From Alphaproteobacteria bacterium (GTDB lineage Bacteria; Myxococcota_A; UBA796; UBA2385): 64,000 nucleotides of DNA. Below, one piece after another: positions 8,782-18,200 of this stretch (its first letter is position 1; the number at the start of each line of letters is the position of its first letter). The notes beneath the pieces were generated by a model. That model made no database searches. It saw only the letters and a program-made list of their open reading frames with translations, and was not told where the DNA came from. The position numbers and the translations under genes were made by a program. The stretch is from assembly GCA_020632755.1 (NCBI GenBank), contig JACKEY010000004.1:310001-374000 (forward strand). Reading direction: 5' to 3'.

Positions 8782-10959
8782 TCAGAAGTAGGGGAGAAAC
8801 AGGACCAGCGTGGTGCCGCCCGCGTCCTCCGCGGTCGGATCCCCGTGGGGTCGGGCGGTCAGGGTGCCGCCCATGCGGGCGAGGGTACGTCGGGCCTGCA
8901 CGGCGGGCCACGCGCCGCTGTCGTCCGCCAGCAGCGCCTCGGCCATGCCCTCGGGCAGCCCGCCGGCCCCCTCGTGCAGGAGCAGCTGGACGCCGTCGGT
9001 GTCGGCGGCGCCGGTCACGTGCACCCGCCCGGCGTGCCGGACCAGGTCGGTGAGCAGCTCGCCCAGGCTACGTGCCAGCACCGCGGCGCGCACGCGTACC
9101 GCCGGGCACTCGGGCAGCTCGACGGTCACGCGGTCGCGCACGTCGGCCGGCACACCCTGCAGGGCAGCGGAGAGGCAGCGCTGGATGGGGAGGGGGATCT
9201 CGGGGTCGGCGTCGGCGCCGGTGCGGGCCAGCTCGGCGAGGTGGGCCTGCAGGGCGCCCAGCCGGTCGAGGTCGGACAGCAGGCCTTTGCGGCTGCCGCG
9301 GCCGGAGTCGACCGCGTCCCGCAGCCGCTGCTGGAGCTCGGCCAGCTCGTCGGACGCCAGGGTGAGGGCGGTCGCGCGGGCCGATGCCAGCCGGGCGTGG
9401 CCGCGGACGTCCTGCAGGTAGACCACGACGCCTTCGGCCGGGCTCGCGCGGTCCAGGCGCGCGGCCTGGACGACCAGCTCCCAGCCGGCCAGCTCGTCGG
9501 TCAAGGCGCGGACGACCGGGGGGCCGCCGGGGGGCACGGCCAGCGCGTCCTGCAGCAGCATCGATGCGTCGGCACGGGCCATGCCGCCCACCCGCTCGAC
9601 CAGCCGCAGCAGGGCCGGCGCCCGGCCATCGGGCAGCCAGTCGCGCAGGCCAGCACCCAGGATCAGGGCCCGCCCGGCCAGGTCGAACAGGCCCAGGCGC
9701 ACGGGGCCCCGCCGCAGCAGGGCGTCCAGCCGACCCGAGCGCACGGCCAGCCCGCCGACGCCGGCATGCACGCGCGCCAGCCGCCGACCCAGCGGGTCGT
9801 CGGGCTCGTCGACCACGGGCACCCGCAGGGCGGCCAGGGGGTGCTCGAGCTGGGTCAGCGCCAGCAGCGACGCCCGCTCGGCGTCGGTCGGGGCCGGCAG
9901 GCGCGCCACGGTGAGCGCGCCCTGCAGCCGACCGTCGCGGCGCACGGGCAGCACCACCCGCTCGGGGCTGCCCGCCGGCTGTTCCGGCAGCGGCCGCGGG
10001 GGCTGCAGCGCTTCGGACCCGGGGCCGCCGCCGTGCACGCGCTCGCCGGCCGGGTCCCAGGCCGCGACCGCGGCGCCGGGCACCAGGATCCGGGCCATCT
10101 CGACCAGGTCGGCCAGCCCCGGCGCGCCGGCGCCCTCGGGCTCGCCCGCGACCTGGGCCTCGAGCAGGTCGACCGCCCCGTCCAGCCGTCCGGCGACCCG
10201 GAGCACCTGCACCACGCCGGTCAGCAGCAGCCCCGCGACCGGCCCGAGCAGCGGCAGCAACAGGCCCTGGCCGCGGGCCAGCACCACGGCGACCAGCACG
10301 ACCACTGCGCCGGCCGCCGAGACCGTCATCGCCAGGGGAGGCGACCGGCGGTGCAGCGCCAGGCCCACACCGCCGACCAGCACGGCCGCCAGGGCCGCCG
10401 CGACCCAGCGCGGAAGCCGGGTCAGCCCCCGCTCGCTCCCGAGCGCCAGCGCCAGCACCTCGGCGCGGTCGACGGGGGCCGCGCGCCCCGGCACGGCCGC
10501 GGCGATGCCCACGGCCGGGTCCGCGAACCACAGGACCGCCACCTGGTCCTGCAGCAGCCGCCCAGCCGACAGCTGGCCGCCGTCCAGGCGCAGGATCGTG
10601 TCGAGGGAGTCGGGGAGGGAGAGCAGGCGCTCGCCGCGGTCGTCGGTCCACGTGCGGAGGAGGGGACCGTCGCCGAAGCCAGCCGGCTCGGGTGCCGCGC
10701 CGCCGAGGAGGGGATGGTCGGCCGGGAGCGCGGCGACGACCCGCGTCGCGCCGGCGTCGCGGGCGGCCTGCACGGCGCGGGCGGCCGCCTCGGGGGTGGC
10801 GGGATCGACCACGACCAGCGCGGCCTGGACGGGCACCGGCGCGCCGGGGCGCAGGCCGGCGATCGCGTCGTGCACGGGGGTCCCCGCCGGGCCACCCAGG
10901 GCGGTGGCCAGCAGGGCGACCAGGGCGGGCAGGGCCGCTGTCGCCAGGACCCGCTTCAC
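8782..10959 (-). CDS. CHASE2-type membrane sensor with degenerate histidine-kinase end
   Basis: 725 residues from a GTG that overlaps the nitrilase stop by 4 bases. The order fits CHASE2 sensors: an N-terminal hydrophobic segment, an extracytoplasmic region (about 25-182) with a CHASE2-like core (VHDAIAGLRPG then ALVVVDPAT), then three closely spaced membrane helices (about 185-202, 208-227, 231-253). The cytoplasmic part has GAF/PAS-like regions and a C-terminus shaped like an HATPase fold, but the expected phospho-accepting His box is not visible and the G1-like box reads HEGAGGLP with no clear N box. It may therefore sense a signal without classical phosphotransfer. It sits directly upstream of the CapC-like gene and probably controls or assists that system. 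Confidence 0.65.
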   Translation of the reverse strand: MKRVLATAALPALVALLATALGGPAGTPVHDAIAGLRPGAPVPVQAALVVVDPATPEAAARAVQAARDAGATRVVAALPADHPLLGGAAPEPAGFGDGPLLRTWTDDRGERLLSLPDSLDTILRLDGGQLSAGRLLQDQVAVLWFADPAVGIAAAVPGRAAPVDRAEVLALALGSERGLTRLPRWVAAALAAVLVGGVGLALHRRSPPLAMTVSAAGAVVVLVAVVLARGQGLLLPLLGPVAGLLLTGVVQVLRVAGRLDGAVDLLEAQVAGEPEGAGAPGLADLVEMARILVPGAAVAAWDPAGERVHGGGPGSEALQPPRPLPEQPAGSPERVVLPVRRDGRLQGALTVARLPAPTDAERASLLALTQLEHPLAALRVPVVDEPDDPLGRRLARVHAGVGGLAVRSGRLDALLRRGPVRLGLFDLAGRALILGAGLRDWLPDGRAPALLRLVERVGGMARADASMLLQDALAVPPGGPPVVRALTDELAGWELVVQAARLDRASPAEGVVVYLQDVRGHARLASARATALTLASDELAELQQRLRDAVDSGRGSRKGLLSDLDRLGALQAHLAELARTGADADPEIPLPIQRCLSAALQGVPADVRDRVTVELPECPAVRVRAAVLARSLGELLTDLVRHAGRVHVTGAADTDGVQLLLHEGAGGLPEGMAEALLADDSGAWPAVQARRTLARMGGTLTARPHGDPTAEDAGGTTLVLFLPYF

Positions 10960-11810
10960 GGGCCCCCGCGCTCGGGACCGGGGGGCGGCAGGCGGCGGTT
11001 GCCGTCCATCGGGATGCGCGCGCGCACCTCGGTGACGACCTCGGGGTCCACCTCGGCCAGGCAGATGCCCTCGCCGTCCCCACACTCGGCCACGACGGTG
11101 CCCCAGGGATCGACGATCAGCGAGTGGCCGTAGCTGCGGCGCAGGCCTTGATCGTCGTGGGGGCCCCACTGCCCCGGGGCGAGGACCCACGACTGGGTCT
11201 CGATGGCCCGCGCCCGCAGCAGCACGTGCCAGTGGTCCCGACCGGTGCGCTCGGTGAAGGCGCTCGGCACCGCGAGCAGCCGGGCCCCGCGGGCGTGCAG
11301 CGCCGCGTAGAGCTCGGGAAAGCGCAGGTCGAAGCAGATCGACAGCCCCAGCGGACCCAGCGGGGTCGGGGCGACCACCAGCCCGTCGCCGTGCACGGTG
11401 CGCTCGCTCTCGGCGAAGGTCACGCCGCCGGCGCTGGCCAGGTCGACGTCGAACAGGTGCAGCTTGCGGTAGCTGGCCACCAGGGTGCCGCGATCGTCGA
11501 ACAGCAGGCTCGTGTTGTAGGCGCGCTCCTGCGCCACCGCCGGGTCCGGGTGCCGCTCGGCGACGCTGCCGACCAGCAGGTGGATGCCGAGCTCGGCAGC
11601 CAGCGCGCCCAGCCGTCGATGGGTCGGCCCGTCGACTGGCTCGGCCAGGGCCACCTTGCGGGCGTGGGGACCCAGGTAGGTCGTCGCTTCTGGCGTCGCG
11701 ACCAGCACGGCCCCCGCGGCGGCCGCGCGGCGCACCAGCCGCTCGGTGGCGGCCAGGTTGCGCTCGACGTCCGAGCTGCCGTTGAGCTGCACGCAAGCGA
11801 CGAGAGGCAC
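10956..11810 (-). CDS. Carbon-nitrogen hydrolase (nitrilase superfamily)
   Basis: 284 residues, normal length for the family. The catalytic triad is complete: Glu41 (TPEATTY), Lys116 (YRKLHLF) and Cys159 (SICFDLRFPE), together with the usual C-terminal DGNRR element. The closest family character is the omega-amidase / deaminated-glutathione amidase / carbamoylase group, enzymes that hydrolyse C-N amide bonds of small molecules; the exact substrate cannot be read. The chosen start is GTG at 11810 with GGAGA 4 bases upstream. It is the first gene of the minus-strand unit and overlaps the next by GTGA. A shared promoter-like motif lies about 60 bases upstream. Confidence 0.85.
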   Translation of the reverse strand: MPLVACVQLNGSSDVERNLAATERLVRRAAAAGAVLVATPEATTYLGPHARKVALAEPVDGPTHRRLGALAAELGIHLLVGSVAERHPDPAVAQERAYNTSLLFDDRGTLVASYRKLHLFDVDLASAGGVTFAESERTVHGDGLVVAPTPLGPLGLSICFDLRFPELYAALHARGARLLAVPSAFTERTGRDHWHVLLRARAIETQSWVLAPGQWGPHDDQGLRRSYGHSLIVDPWGTVVAECGDGEGICLAEVDPEVVTEVRARIPMDGNRRLPPPGPERGGP

Positions 11811-11870
11811 AGGGTCTCCGGGACCGGAGATGCTCGGGGGGACAGGGGCATCGGGACCGGTCGCGGCAGG

Positions 11871-11888
11871 GTATCGCGAGAGTGTCAG
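11871..11888 (-). promoter_or_regulatory. Putative promoter/operator motif upstream of the nitrilase operon
   Basis: On the minus strand this reads CTGACACT, CTCGCG, then ATAC, ending about 60 bases before the GTG at 11810. Nearly the same string (CTGACACT, CGCG, GTAC) occurs on the plus strand 67 bases before the start at 23880. The shared sequence and similar distance suggest a common regulatory element, but the assignment to a sigma factor is not possible from two copies. Confidence 0.35.
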
Positions 11889-12029
11889 CCCCCAGGTGAC
11901 GGACTGTCTCCAGCTGCGCGTGGATGCGTGGGGCAGCGATGTGCCCTCGACCGGAGATATGCTGCGCCCCTGCGGCAATCCGCGCCGCTCGGCGGTCCGT
12001 TCCCCCGCCGCACCCCGTCCGGAGTCCTC

Positions 12030-13694
12030 ATGACCCCCTGGCTCTCCCGCTCCATCTCCATCGGCGCCCTGGCGCTCCTGGCGTCCTGCGGAAGCAAGAA
12101 CGGCGTGCAGGTCTTCAACACCCCGCCCAGCGCCACCATCAGCACGCCGGGCTCGGGCAGCGCCTTCGACCAGTACGAGACGGTCACCTTCACCGGCAAG
12201 GTGAACGACGACCAGGACGACAACCCCCAGCTGGAGATCCACTGGTCGTCGAGCATCGATGGTGTGCTCGAAGGCGCCCTGCCGGCCGACCTCGACGGCA
12301 ACGTGCGCTACAGCACGGCCAACCTGTCGCCGGGCAACCACGTGATCACCCTGCTGGTCGTGGACTCGGCCGCCGAGTCGGTCACCTCCGAGATCACGAT
12401 CACGATCAACGACCAGCCCGAGTCGCCCCAGCTCGACCTCATCCATCCCGTGAGCGGCGAGTACGGCCAGGAAGGCGAGACCTTCGAGTTCGTCATCCGC
12501 GCGGTCGACAGCAAGGACCACCCCGCCGACCTGGACATCGTCTTCACGAGCGACGTGGACGGCACCTTCTGCACGCCCACCGCCGACGGAGAGGGCCTGG
12601 CCCGCTGCGACCAGGAGCTCACCCCCGGCGACCACTTCCTGACCTTCCGCGCCACCGACACCGACGGCGAGGTCGGCAGCGTCACGGCCTACTTCACCCA
12701 GAAGTCCCTCTCCGACATCGACAACGACGGCGACGGCTTCTCCGAGAACCAGGGCGACTGCGACGACACCGACGAAGACATCTACCCGGGGGCGACCGAG
12801 ACCGCCGACGGCGTGGACGAAGACTGCGACGGGATCATCGACAACGACACCCCCGCCTACGACGACGACGGCGACGGCTTCTCCGAGAACGAGGGCGACT
12901 GCGACGACGCCGACGCCACCGTGTACCCGGGCGGCACCGAGACCTACGACGGCGACGACGAAGACTGCGACGGGCTCATCGACGAAGGCACCACCGGCTA
13001 CGACGACGACGGCGACGGCTACACCGAGATCGCCGGCGACTGCGACGACGGCTACGTCCTGACCTACCCGGGCGCCACCGAGCTGGCCGACGGCCGCGAC
13101 AACGACTGCGACGGCATCGTCGACGAAGGCACGGACAACTACGACGACGACGGCGACGGCTACTCCGAAGCCGCGGGCGACTGCGACGACGACGACGACG
13201 AGATCCACCCGGGCGCCACCGAGACCTGTGACGGCGTCGACAACAACTGCACCGGCGGCGTCGACGAGTCCGGCGCCAGCGGCTGCACGACCTACTACCG
13301 GGACTACGACGGCGACGGCTACGGCACCTCGACCCTGTCCGAGTGCCTGTGCAGCAGCAGCGGCTACTACACGAGCCGCTACAGCAACGACTGCTACGAC
13401 TACAACAGCAGCGCCTACCCCGGCGCGTCCAGCTGGCAGACCAGCCACCGCGGCGACGGCGACTACGACTGGAACTGCGACAGCACCTCCGAGAAGCGGT
13501 ACACGACCGCCGGCGCCTGCACCTGGGACTTCGCCTGCGATCTGTCCGTGGCGGGCTGGACCTCGGGCACGCCCTCCTGCGGCAGCTACGGGCGCTTCGC
13601 CACCACCGACGACGACTGCAGCTGGGACTGGGGATCGTTCTCCTGCAAGTTCAGCACCTCCTCCTCCGACGACGTCGACCAGGCCTGCCGCTGA
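12030..13694 (+). CDS. MopE-type surface lipoprotein with PKD-like N-terminal region
   Basis: 554 residues from ATG with GGAG 5 bases upstream. The N-terminus is a lipoprotein signal ending LLAS|C (Cys21). Residues about 30-135 and 140-225 look like two PKD/cadherin-like beta domains. Then follow four copies (about 230-415) of the putative metal-binding motif seen in MopE and many myxobacterial exoproteins: DGDGxS...GDCDDxD...YPGxxE...DGxDxDCDGxxD. The C-terminal 130 residues are Cys/Tyr/Ser-rich and likely disulphide-linked. Asp-rich repeats of this type are taken to bind calcium. A surface adhesion or matrix role is likely; no enzyme motif is seen. It is the first gene of a plus-strand run and is divergent from the nitrilase operon. 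Confidence 0.85.
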   Translation: MTPWLSRSISIGALALLASCGSKNGVQVFNTPPSATISTPGSGSAFDQYETVTFTGKVNDDQDDNPQLEIHWSSSIDGVLEGALPADLDGNVRYSTANLSPGNHVITLLVVDSAAESVTSEITITINDQPESPQLDLIHPVSGEYGQEGETFEFVIRAVDSKDHPADLDIVFTSDVDGTFCTPTADGEGLARCDQELTPGDHFLTFRATDTDGEVGSVTAYFTQKSLSDIDNDGDGFSENQGDCDDTDEDIYPGATETADGVDEDCDGIIDNDTPAYDDDGDGFSENEGDCDDADATVYPGGTETYDGDDEDCDGLIDEGTTGYDDDGDGYTEIAGDCDDGYVLTYPGATELADGRDNDCDGIVDEGTDNYDDDGDGYSEAAGDCDDDDDEIHPGATETCDGVDNNCTGGVDESGASGCTTYYRDYDGDGYGTSTLSECLCSSSGYYTSRYSNDCYDYNSSAYPGASSWQTSHRGDGDYDWNCDSTSEKRYTTAGACTWDFACDLSVAGWTSGTPSCGSYGRFATTDDDCSWDWGSFSCKFSTSSSDDVDQACR

Positions 13695-13751
13695 CCGCCC
13701 GGTCAGCCCCCGTCGCCCGCCTGCAGGCCCTCGCCGGTTAGCCTCGACCCG

Positions 13752-15158
13752 ATGTCTCCGGTCCGCCGCGCCCTGCTCGCCGCCGTCGTCGTCCTGGCCT
13801 CTGCCTGCCGGCGCGATCCCGACGTGGTGTTCATCACCGTCGACACGCTGCGGGCGGACCACGTCGGCTTCCTGAACCCCGCCAGCCCTGCCGCGACCCC
13901 GGCCATGGACGCGCTGGCGGCCGACGGCGTGGTCTTCACCCAGGCCTGGTCCCCGATCAGCGTCACCGGGCCGGCCTTCGCGACCCTGCACACCGGCCAG
14001 GACCCGAGCACGCACGGCGTCGTGTTGAACCTGTTCCGCGGCGGGCCGGATGTGTCCGCGGAGACCGAGACCCTGGCCGAGCGGCTGACGGCGGCTGGCT
14101 TCCAGTCGGGCGCCTTCGTGTCCGGGTTCACCCTGCGCCCCAAGCTCGGCCTGGACCAGGGCTTCGCGCGGTACGACGCCCCGACCGGCGTCACGAACCG
14201 GCGCCCCGGCAACCAGACCCGCAAGCGGCTCGAGCGCTGGGTCGACGACCGCGAGCGCGGTGACCGCCTGTTCCTGTGGTTCCACAGCTACGACGCCCAC
14301 GGGCCGCTGACCCCCTACGCCGATGCGGCGCCGTCCGACGGCGACTGGATCCGCGACCCCGAGCAGCTCCCCCACCTGCCGCAGTACCAGCGCGACGGGC
14401 TCGTCACCGACCCCGCCTTCTACGCCGCCCGCTACGCCGCCGCGGTGTCCTTCGCCGACCGCCAGGTCGCGGGTGTCGTCCGCAAGCTCAAGGACGAGGG
14501 CCGCTACAAGGACGCGCTCATCGTGCTCACCGCCGATCACGGCGAGACCTTCGACGAGCGACCCCTGTGGTTCGACCACGGCACCCACGCCTCGGCCGAG
14601 CAGCTGCACGTCCCCTTGGTCGTCAAGTTCCCGCGCGGCGCCTCGCCTGCCGACCTGCCCCGGGGCACTCGGGTCGACCGCCTGGTGACCCTGGCCGATG
14701 TCGCGCCGACGGTGCTCGAGGTGCTGGGCCTGCCGCCCCTGCCCGCCGCCGACGGGGTCTCGCTCCTGCGGGCCGACCATCACTCGCTGGTGGGCGAGAG
14801 CAGCCACTGCAAGGCCGTCGCGGTGCTGGACTGCTGGCCCCGGGGGCCCGGCGGCAAGGAGTTCTCGCTGCGGACCGCCGACCGCACCGTGCTGCGCCAG
14901 GCCACTGCGGACGGCGTGCGCTGGCGGACCTACGACCGCTCGGCCGATCCCGCCGAGCGCAGCGAGGAGAGCGACCGACTCCCGGACGCCGAGGACCGCA
15001 GCGTGTTGGACGCCGTCGCCCTCGACCGCCAGGCGCGCGGGCTGGCCCTGCCGGGAGGGGAGGAGGGCGAGCACGACGACGCCGACGAGGTCGAGGCCCT
15101 GCGCGCCCTCGGCTACGTCGACGAGGCCGAGCGCGAGGCGCCCGAGGGCGTGCCTTGA
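13752..15158 (+). CDS. Sulfatase-family lipoprotein (alkaline-phosphatase fold), nucleophile atypical
   Basis: 468 residues. Lipobox LASA|C (Cys19) is followed at once by the sulfatase N-terminal metal motif FITVDTLRADH. Further family elements are ADHGETF and FDHGTHASAEQLHVPLVVK, plus the LRALGYV tail common in secreted sulfatase-like proteins. The usual C/S-x-P-x-R nucleophile that is converted to formylglycine is absent; the corresponding place reads SPISVTGPAFATLHTG, so a Thr or Ser may serve as nucleophile, as in related phosphoryl-transfer enzymes, or it may not act on sulfate esters. It is expected to sit in a membrane facing the periplasm. No strong Shine-Dalgarno is visible; the ATG at 13752 fits the lipoprotein signal. 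Confidence 0.85.
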   Translation: MSPVRRALLAAVVVLASACRRDPDVVFITVDTLRADHVGFLNPASPAATPAMDALAADGVVFTQAWSPISVTGPAFATLHTGQDPSTHGVVLNLFRGGPDVSAETETLAERLTAAGFQSGAFVSGFTLRPKLGLDQGFARYDAPTGVTNRRPGNQTRKRLERWVDDRERGDRLFLWFHSYDAHGPLTPYADAAPSDGDWIRDPEQLPHLPQYQRDGLVTDPAFYAARYAAAVSFADRQVAGVVRKLKDEGRYKDALIVLTADHGETFDERPLWFDHGTHASAEQLHVPLVVKFPRGASPADLPRGTRVDRLVTLADVAPTVLEVLGLPPLPAADGVSLLRADHHSLVGESSHCKAVAVLDCWPRGPGGKEFSLRTADRTVLRQATADGVRWRTYDRSADPAERSEESDRLPDAEDRSVLDAVALDRQARGLALPGGEEGEHDDADEVEALRALGYVDEAEREAPEGVP

Positions 15159-15184
15159 GGGACCGGGACCGATGACACCGGGGT

Positions 15185-15198
15185 GTGCTCGGTAGCAC
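15185..15198 (+). terminator. Small hairpin after the sulfatase-like gene
   Basis: GTGCT and AGCAC flank a 4-base loop, 27 bases after the stop at 15158; a second short dyad (ACACC/GGTGT) lies just before it. There is no T-run, so termination is only a possibility. Confidence 0.25.
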
Positions 15199-15239
15199 CC
15201 TGCTCCGCCACCTACGATGGACCGGTCGCCGGAGCCTCC

Positions 15240-18200
15240 ATGTCGCGCCGATCGGTGCTCGTGCTCGCCACCTCGTTGTTCGCCAGCTCCTTGCTCGCCG
15301 CCTGCCAGGACCGGGCGCCCGCGCCGGATGTGCTCTCGGTCGAGCCGGAGCTGTCCTGCCTGCCGGGACTCGGCGTCGACGAGCTGGTGCTGACGGTGAC
15401 CGGCACCGACCTGGCGCCGCTGGTGGCCGATGGGCTGACCGACGAGCCCCGGCTGGTGGGTGGCGCCGTGCACCTGCGCCGGCTGCGGGACCCCCGCGGC
15501 AGCGAGGTCGGCAACGCCGAGGTGGTCATCGGCGCGGACTCGGGGCGCCTGCAGGTGCTGGGGCCCGACCAGCTGGAGCTGACGCTGGATCCCGGCCTGG
15601 CGCTGGACCCGGGCGTGTGGGGCATCGACGTGCCCGACGCCGCCGGGGCGATCGGCCAGCCGTGGACCGAGCTCGCGCTGAGCGGCCGGCCCGAGCTGAC
15701 CCTGGTCGATCCGGACGGGCTCTGCACCGACGCCCAGGACCGAGTGGCGCTCACGGTGACCGGGTCCGGCATGGTCGCCGTGGACGGCGGGCTGCCACGG
15801 CTGGTGGTCGGGGACCAGGAGCTCGAGGCGAGCGCGGTCGACGGCTGCTTCGACGTGCCTGGCGGGGCCCGGTTCTGCACCGAGGCCACCTTCGACGTCG
15901 AGCCGGGCGGGCTGCCCATCGGCGCCCTGGACCTGTCGCTGCGCAACCCCAGCCCCGTCGACTGCGCCGAGGCGCTGCCGATCTCGCTGCAGGTGGCGCC
16001 AGCCCCCGAGATCGAGTCGGTGGAGCCCGGCCAGGCCTGTACGACCGGTGCGGAGCTGACCATCCACGGCGAACACTTCGTGGACGGCATGGAGCTGACC
16101 GTCGGCGGCGTGCTGGTCGAGGACTTCGAGCTGCTCGACGAGCGCACCCTGGTGGCGTGGCTCGACGAGGGCGTGCCGGGCGCCGGCGCCTGGGACGTCA
16201 CGCTCACCACCCCCGGCGGCTGCGAGGCCTTCGCCGAGGCGGCGGTGATGCTGTCGCTGCCGCCCCTGGTCTTCGCGGTCGATCCGCCCGTGGTGCCGAC
16301 CGGCGCGCCGCTGCGCATCACCGCGCTGGTGAGCGATGTCTTCGACGAGGTCACCGATGTCTGGCTGCAGGACGAGACCGGCAGCCGGCAGGCCGCCGAC
16401 TGGACCTGGGATGCGGAGCAGCCGGGCGAGGTCGGGATCGCCCTGCCCGACACCCTGGCCGAGGGCGACTGGACCATCGTCGTCGACCAGGGCAGCGGCT
16501 GCCCCGGCCAGGCCGGCGCTGCCTTCGAGGTGACGGACGACCACGTCATCGGCGTGGGCGCGGTCGATCCGGCCTTCGCGTGGACCTACGACTGGACCGC
16601 GGTCGAGATCCAGGCGCTCGATCCCCTGCCGGGCGGCAGCGTCGGCTTCGACCAGGGCATCCGCGGCTGGCTGGTCGATCCGAGCGGGGTCGGCGCCTCG
16701 GTCCGCCTGGCCGGCATGGTCTGGCGGGACGACGCCACCCTGTCGGCCGTGGTGCCCTACGGACTGGAGGTCGGCAGCTGGGACCTGCTGCTGGTCGATG
16801 CCGACGGTCGCTCCGGCCACCTGCCCGGCGCCGTGGCGGTGGTCGAGGATCCGCCGCCCCGCATCGACAGCGTCAGCCCGGGCACCCTGCCCAACTCGTC
16901 CGATCAGGCCGTCGTGATCCGCGGCCGCCACTTCCGCGATCCGACGGTGTCGCTGACCTGTCTGGAGAGCGGCGTCGAGCGCAGCTACACGGTCGACGTC
17001 GATGCCAGCAGCGCCACGCGCATCGACGCCACGGTGCCCACCACGTCGATCGGCGAGGCCGTCTGCGTGGTCGTGGTCGTCGACGACGACGGCACCATGG
17101 CCCGCTACAGCGCCATCTCGGTCACGAACCCCGCGCAGAACCTGTTCCCCTGGCAGGCCGGCACCGAGCTCAACGTGGCTCGGCGCGCGCCCGGGTCGGT
17201 GGCGGGGCGCAGCACCGAGCGCAGCCGCTGGGTCTACGCCATCGGGGGCGACGACGGCGATGCCACCGGCGCCCTGGCCTCGGTCGAGGTCGCCAGCGTC
17301 GGCGTCTACGGCGAGCTGGGGCCGTGGCGGGTCCTGTCGCGCGGCCTGCCCGACGCCCGCACACTGGCGGCGACGGCGATCGTCGGCCGCTTCGTCTACC
17401 TGGTGGGCGGCAGCGGCGCGACGAGCGCCGACGGCGACGCGGTGGCCACCACCTGGCGGGCGATGATCCTGGACCCCCTGGACGTGCCGTGGTTCGACGG
17501 CCTGTCGCTCAACAGCGATGCCGACGGCCTGTCCGCCGGTCGGTGGACCTGGCGCGTCGCCGCGGTCTACGCGGACGACGACCTGAGCAACCCCGGCGGT
17601 GAGGGGCTGGCCGGCGATCCGGTGCAGGTGTCGCTGCCCGAGGTGGAGGGGGGCTGGAAGCCGACGATCCGCTGGCTGGCGGTCGATGGCGCCGTGGCCT
17701 ACCGCGTCTACCGGTCGGCCGAGGCCGACGCGCCGGTCGGCGAGGAGTACCTGCTGGCCGAGGTCGACGCCCTGTCCTGGACCGACGTCGGGGACGCGGT
17801 CGACCGGTCGGTCCCGTCCCAGGAGGAGGGCGCCCTGGGTGCCTGGGCCGCGCTGTCCGAGCTGACCGTGCCGCGGCGCAGCCCCTGTGTCGCCGTCGCG
17901 CCGGACCCCTTCCCCGACCCCGAGATCGTCTACGTCTACGCCGCGGGCGGCGCCGACGAGGACGGCGACGTGCTGGACAGCATCGAGCGGCTCCCGGTCA
18001 TCGTCGAGGGGCCGCGTTTCCAGAGCACCGAGCCCTGGGAGCCCGTGGACGCCCGCCTGTCCGAGGCCCGCGAGCGCTGCGGCGCGATGGTCGTCGACAG
18101 CAGCAGCCACACGGTGGTCGGCGATGACGACGTGCGGGTCTACTTCGCCGGCGGCGTGACCAGCCGGCGATCGACCGGGACGGTCGACACCGCCTGGGTG

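Noticed and set aside
6145..11133. A plus-strand frame of 1662 codons rich in Gln/His/Gly
   Set aside because: Antisense to the CapC-like and CHASE2 genes, no Shine-Dalgarno, composition typical of GC-driven shadow frames.
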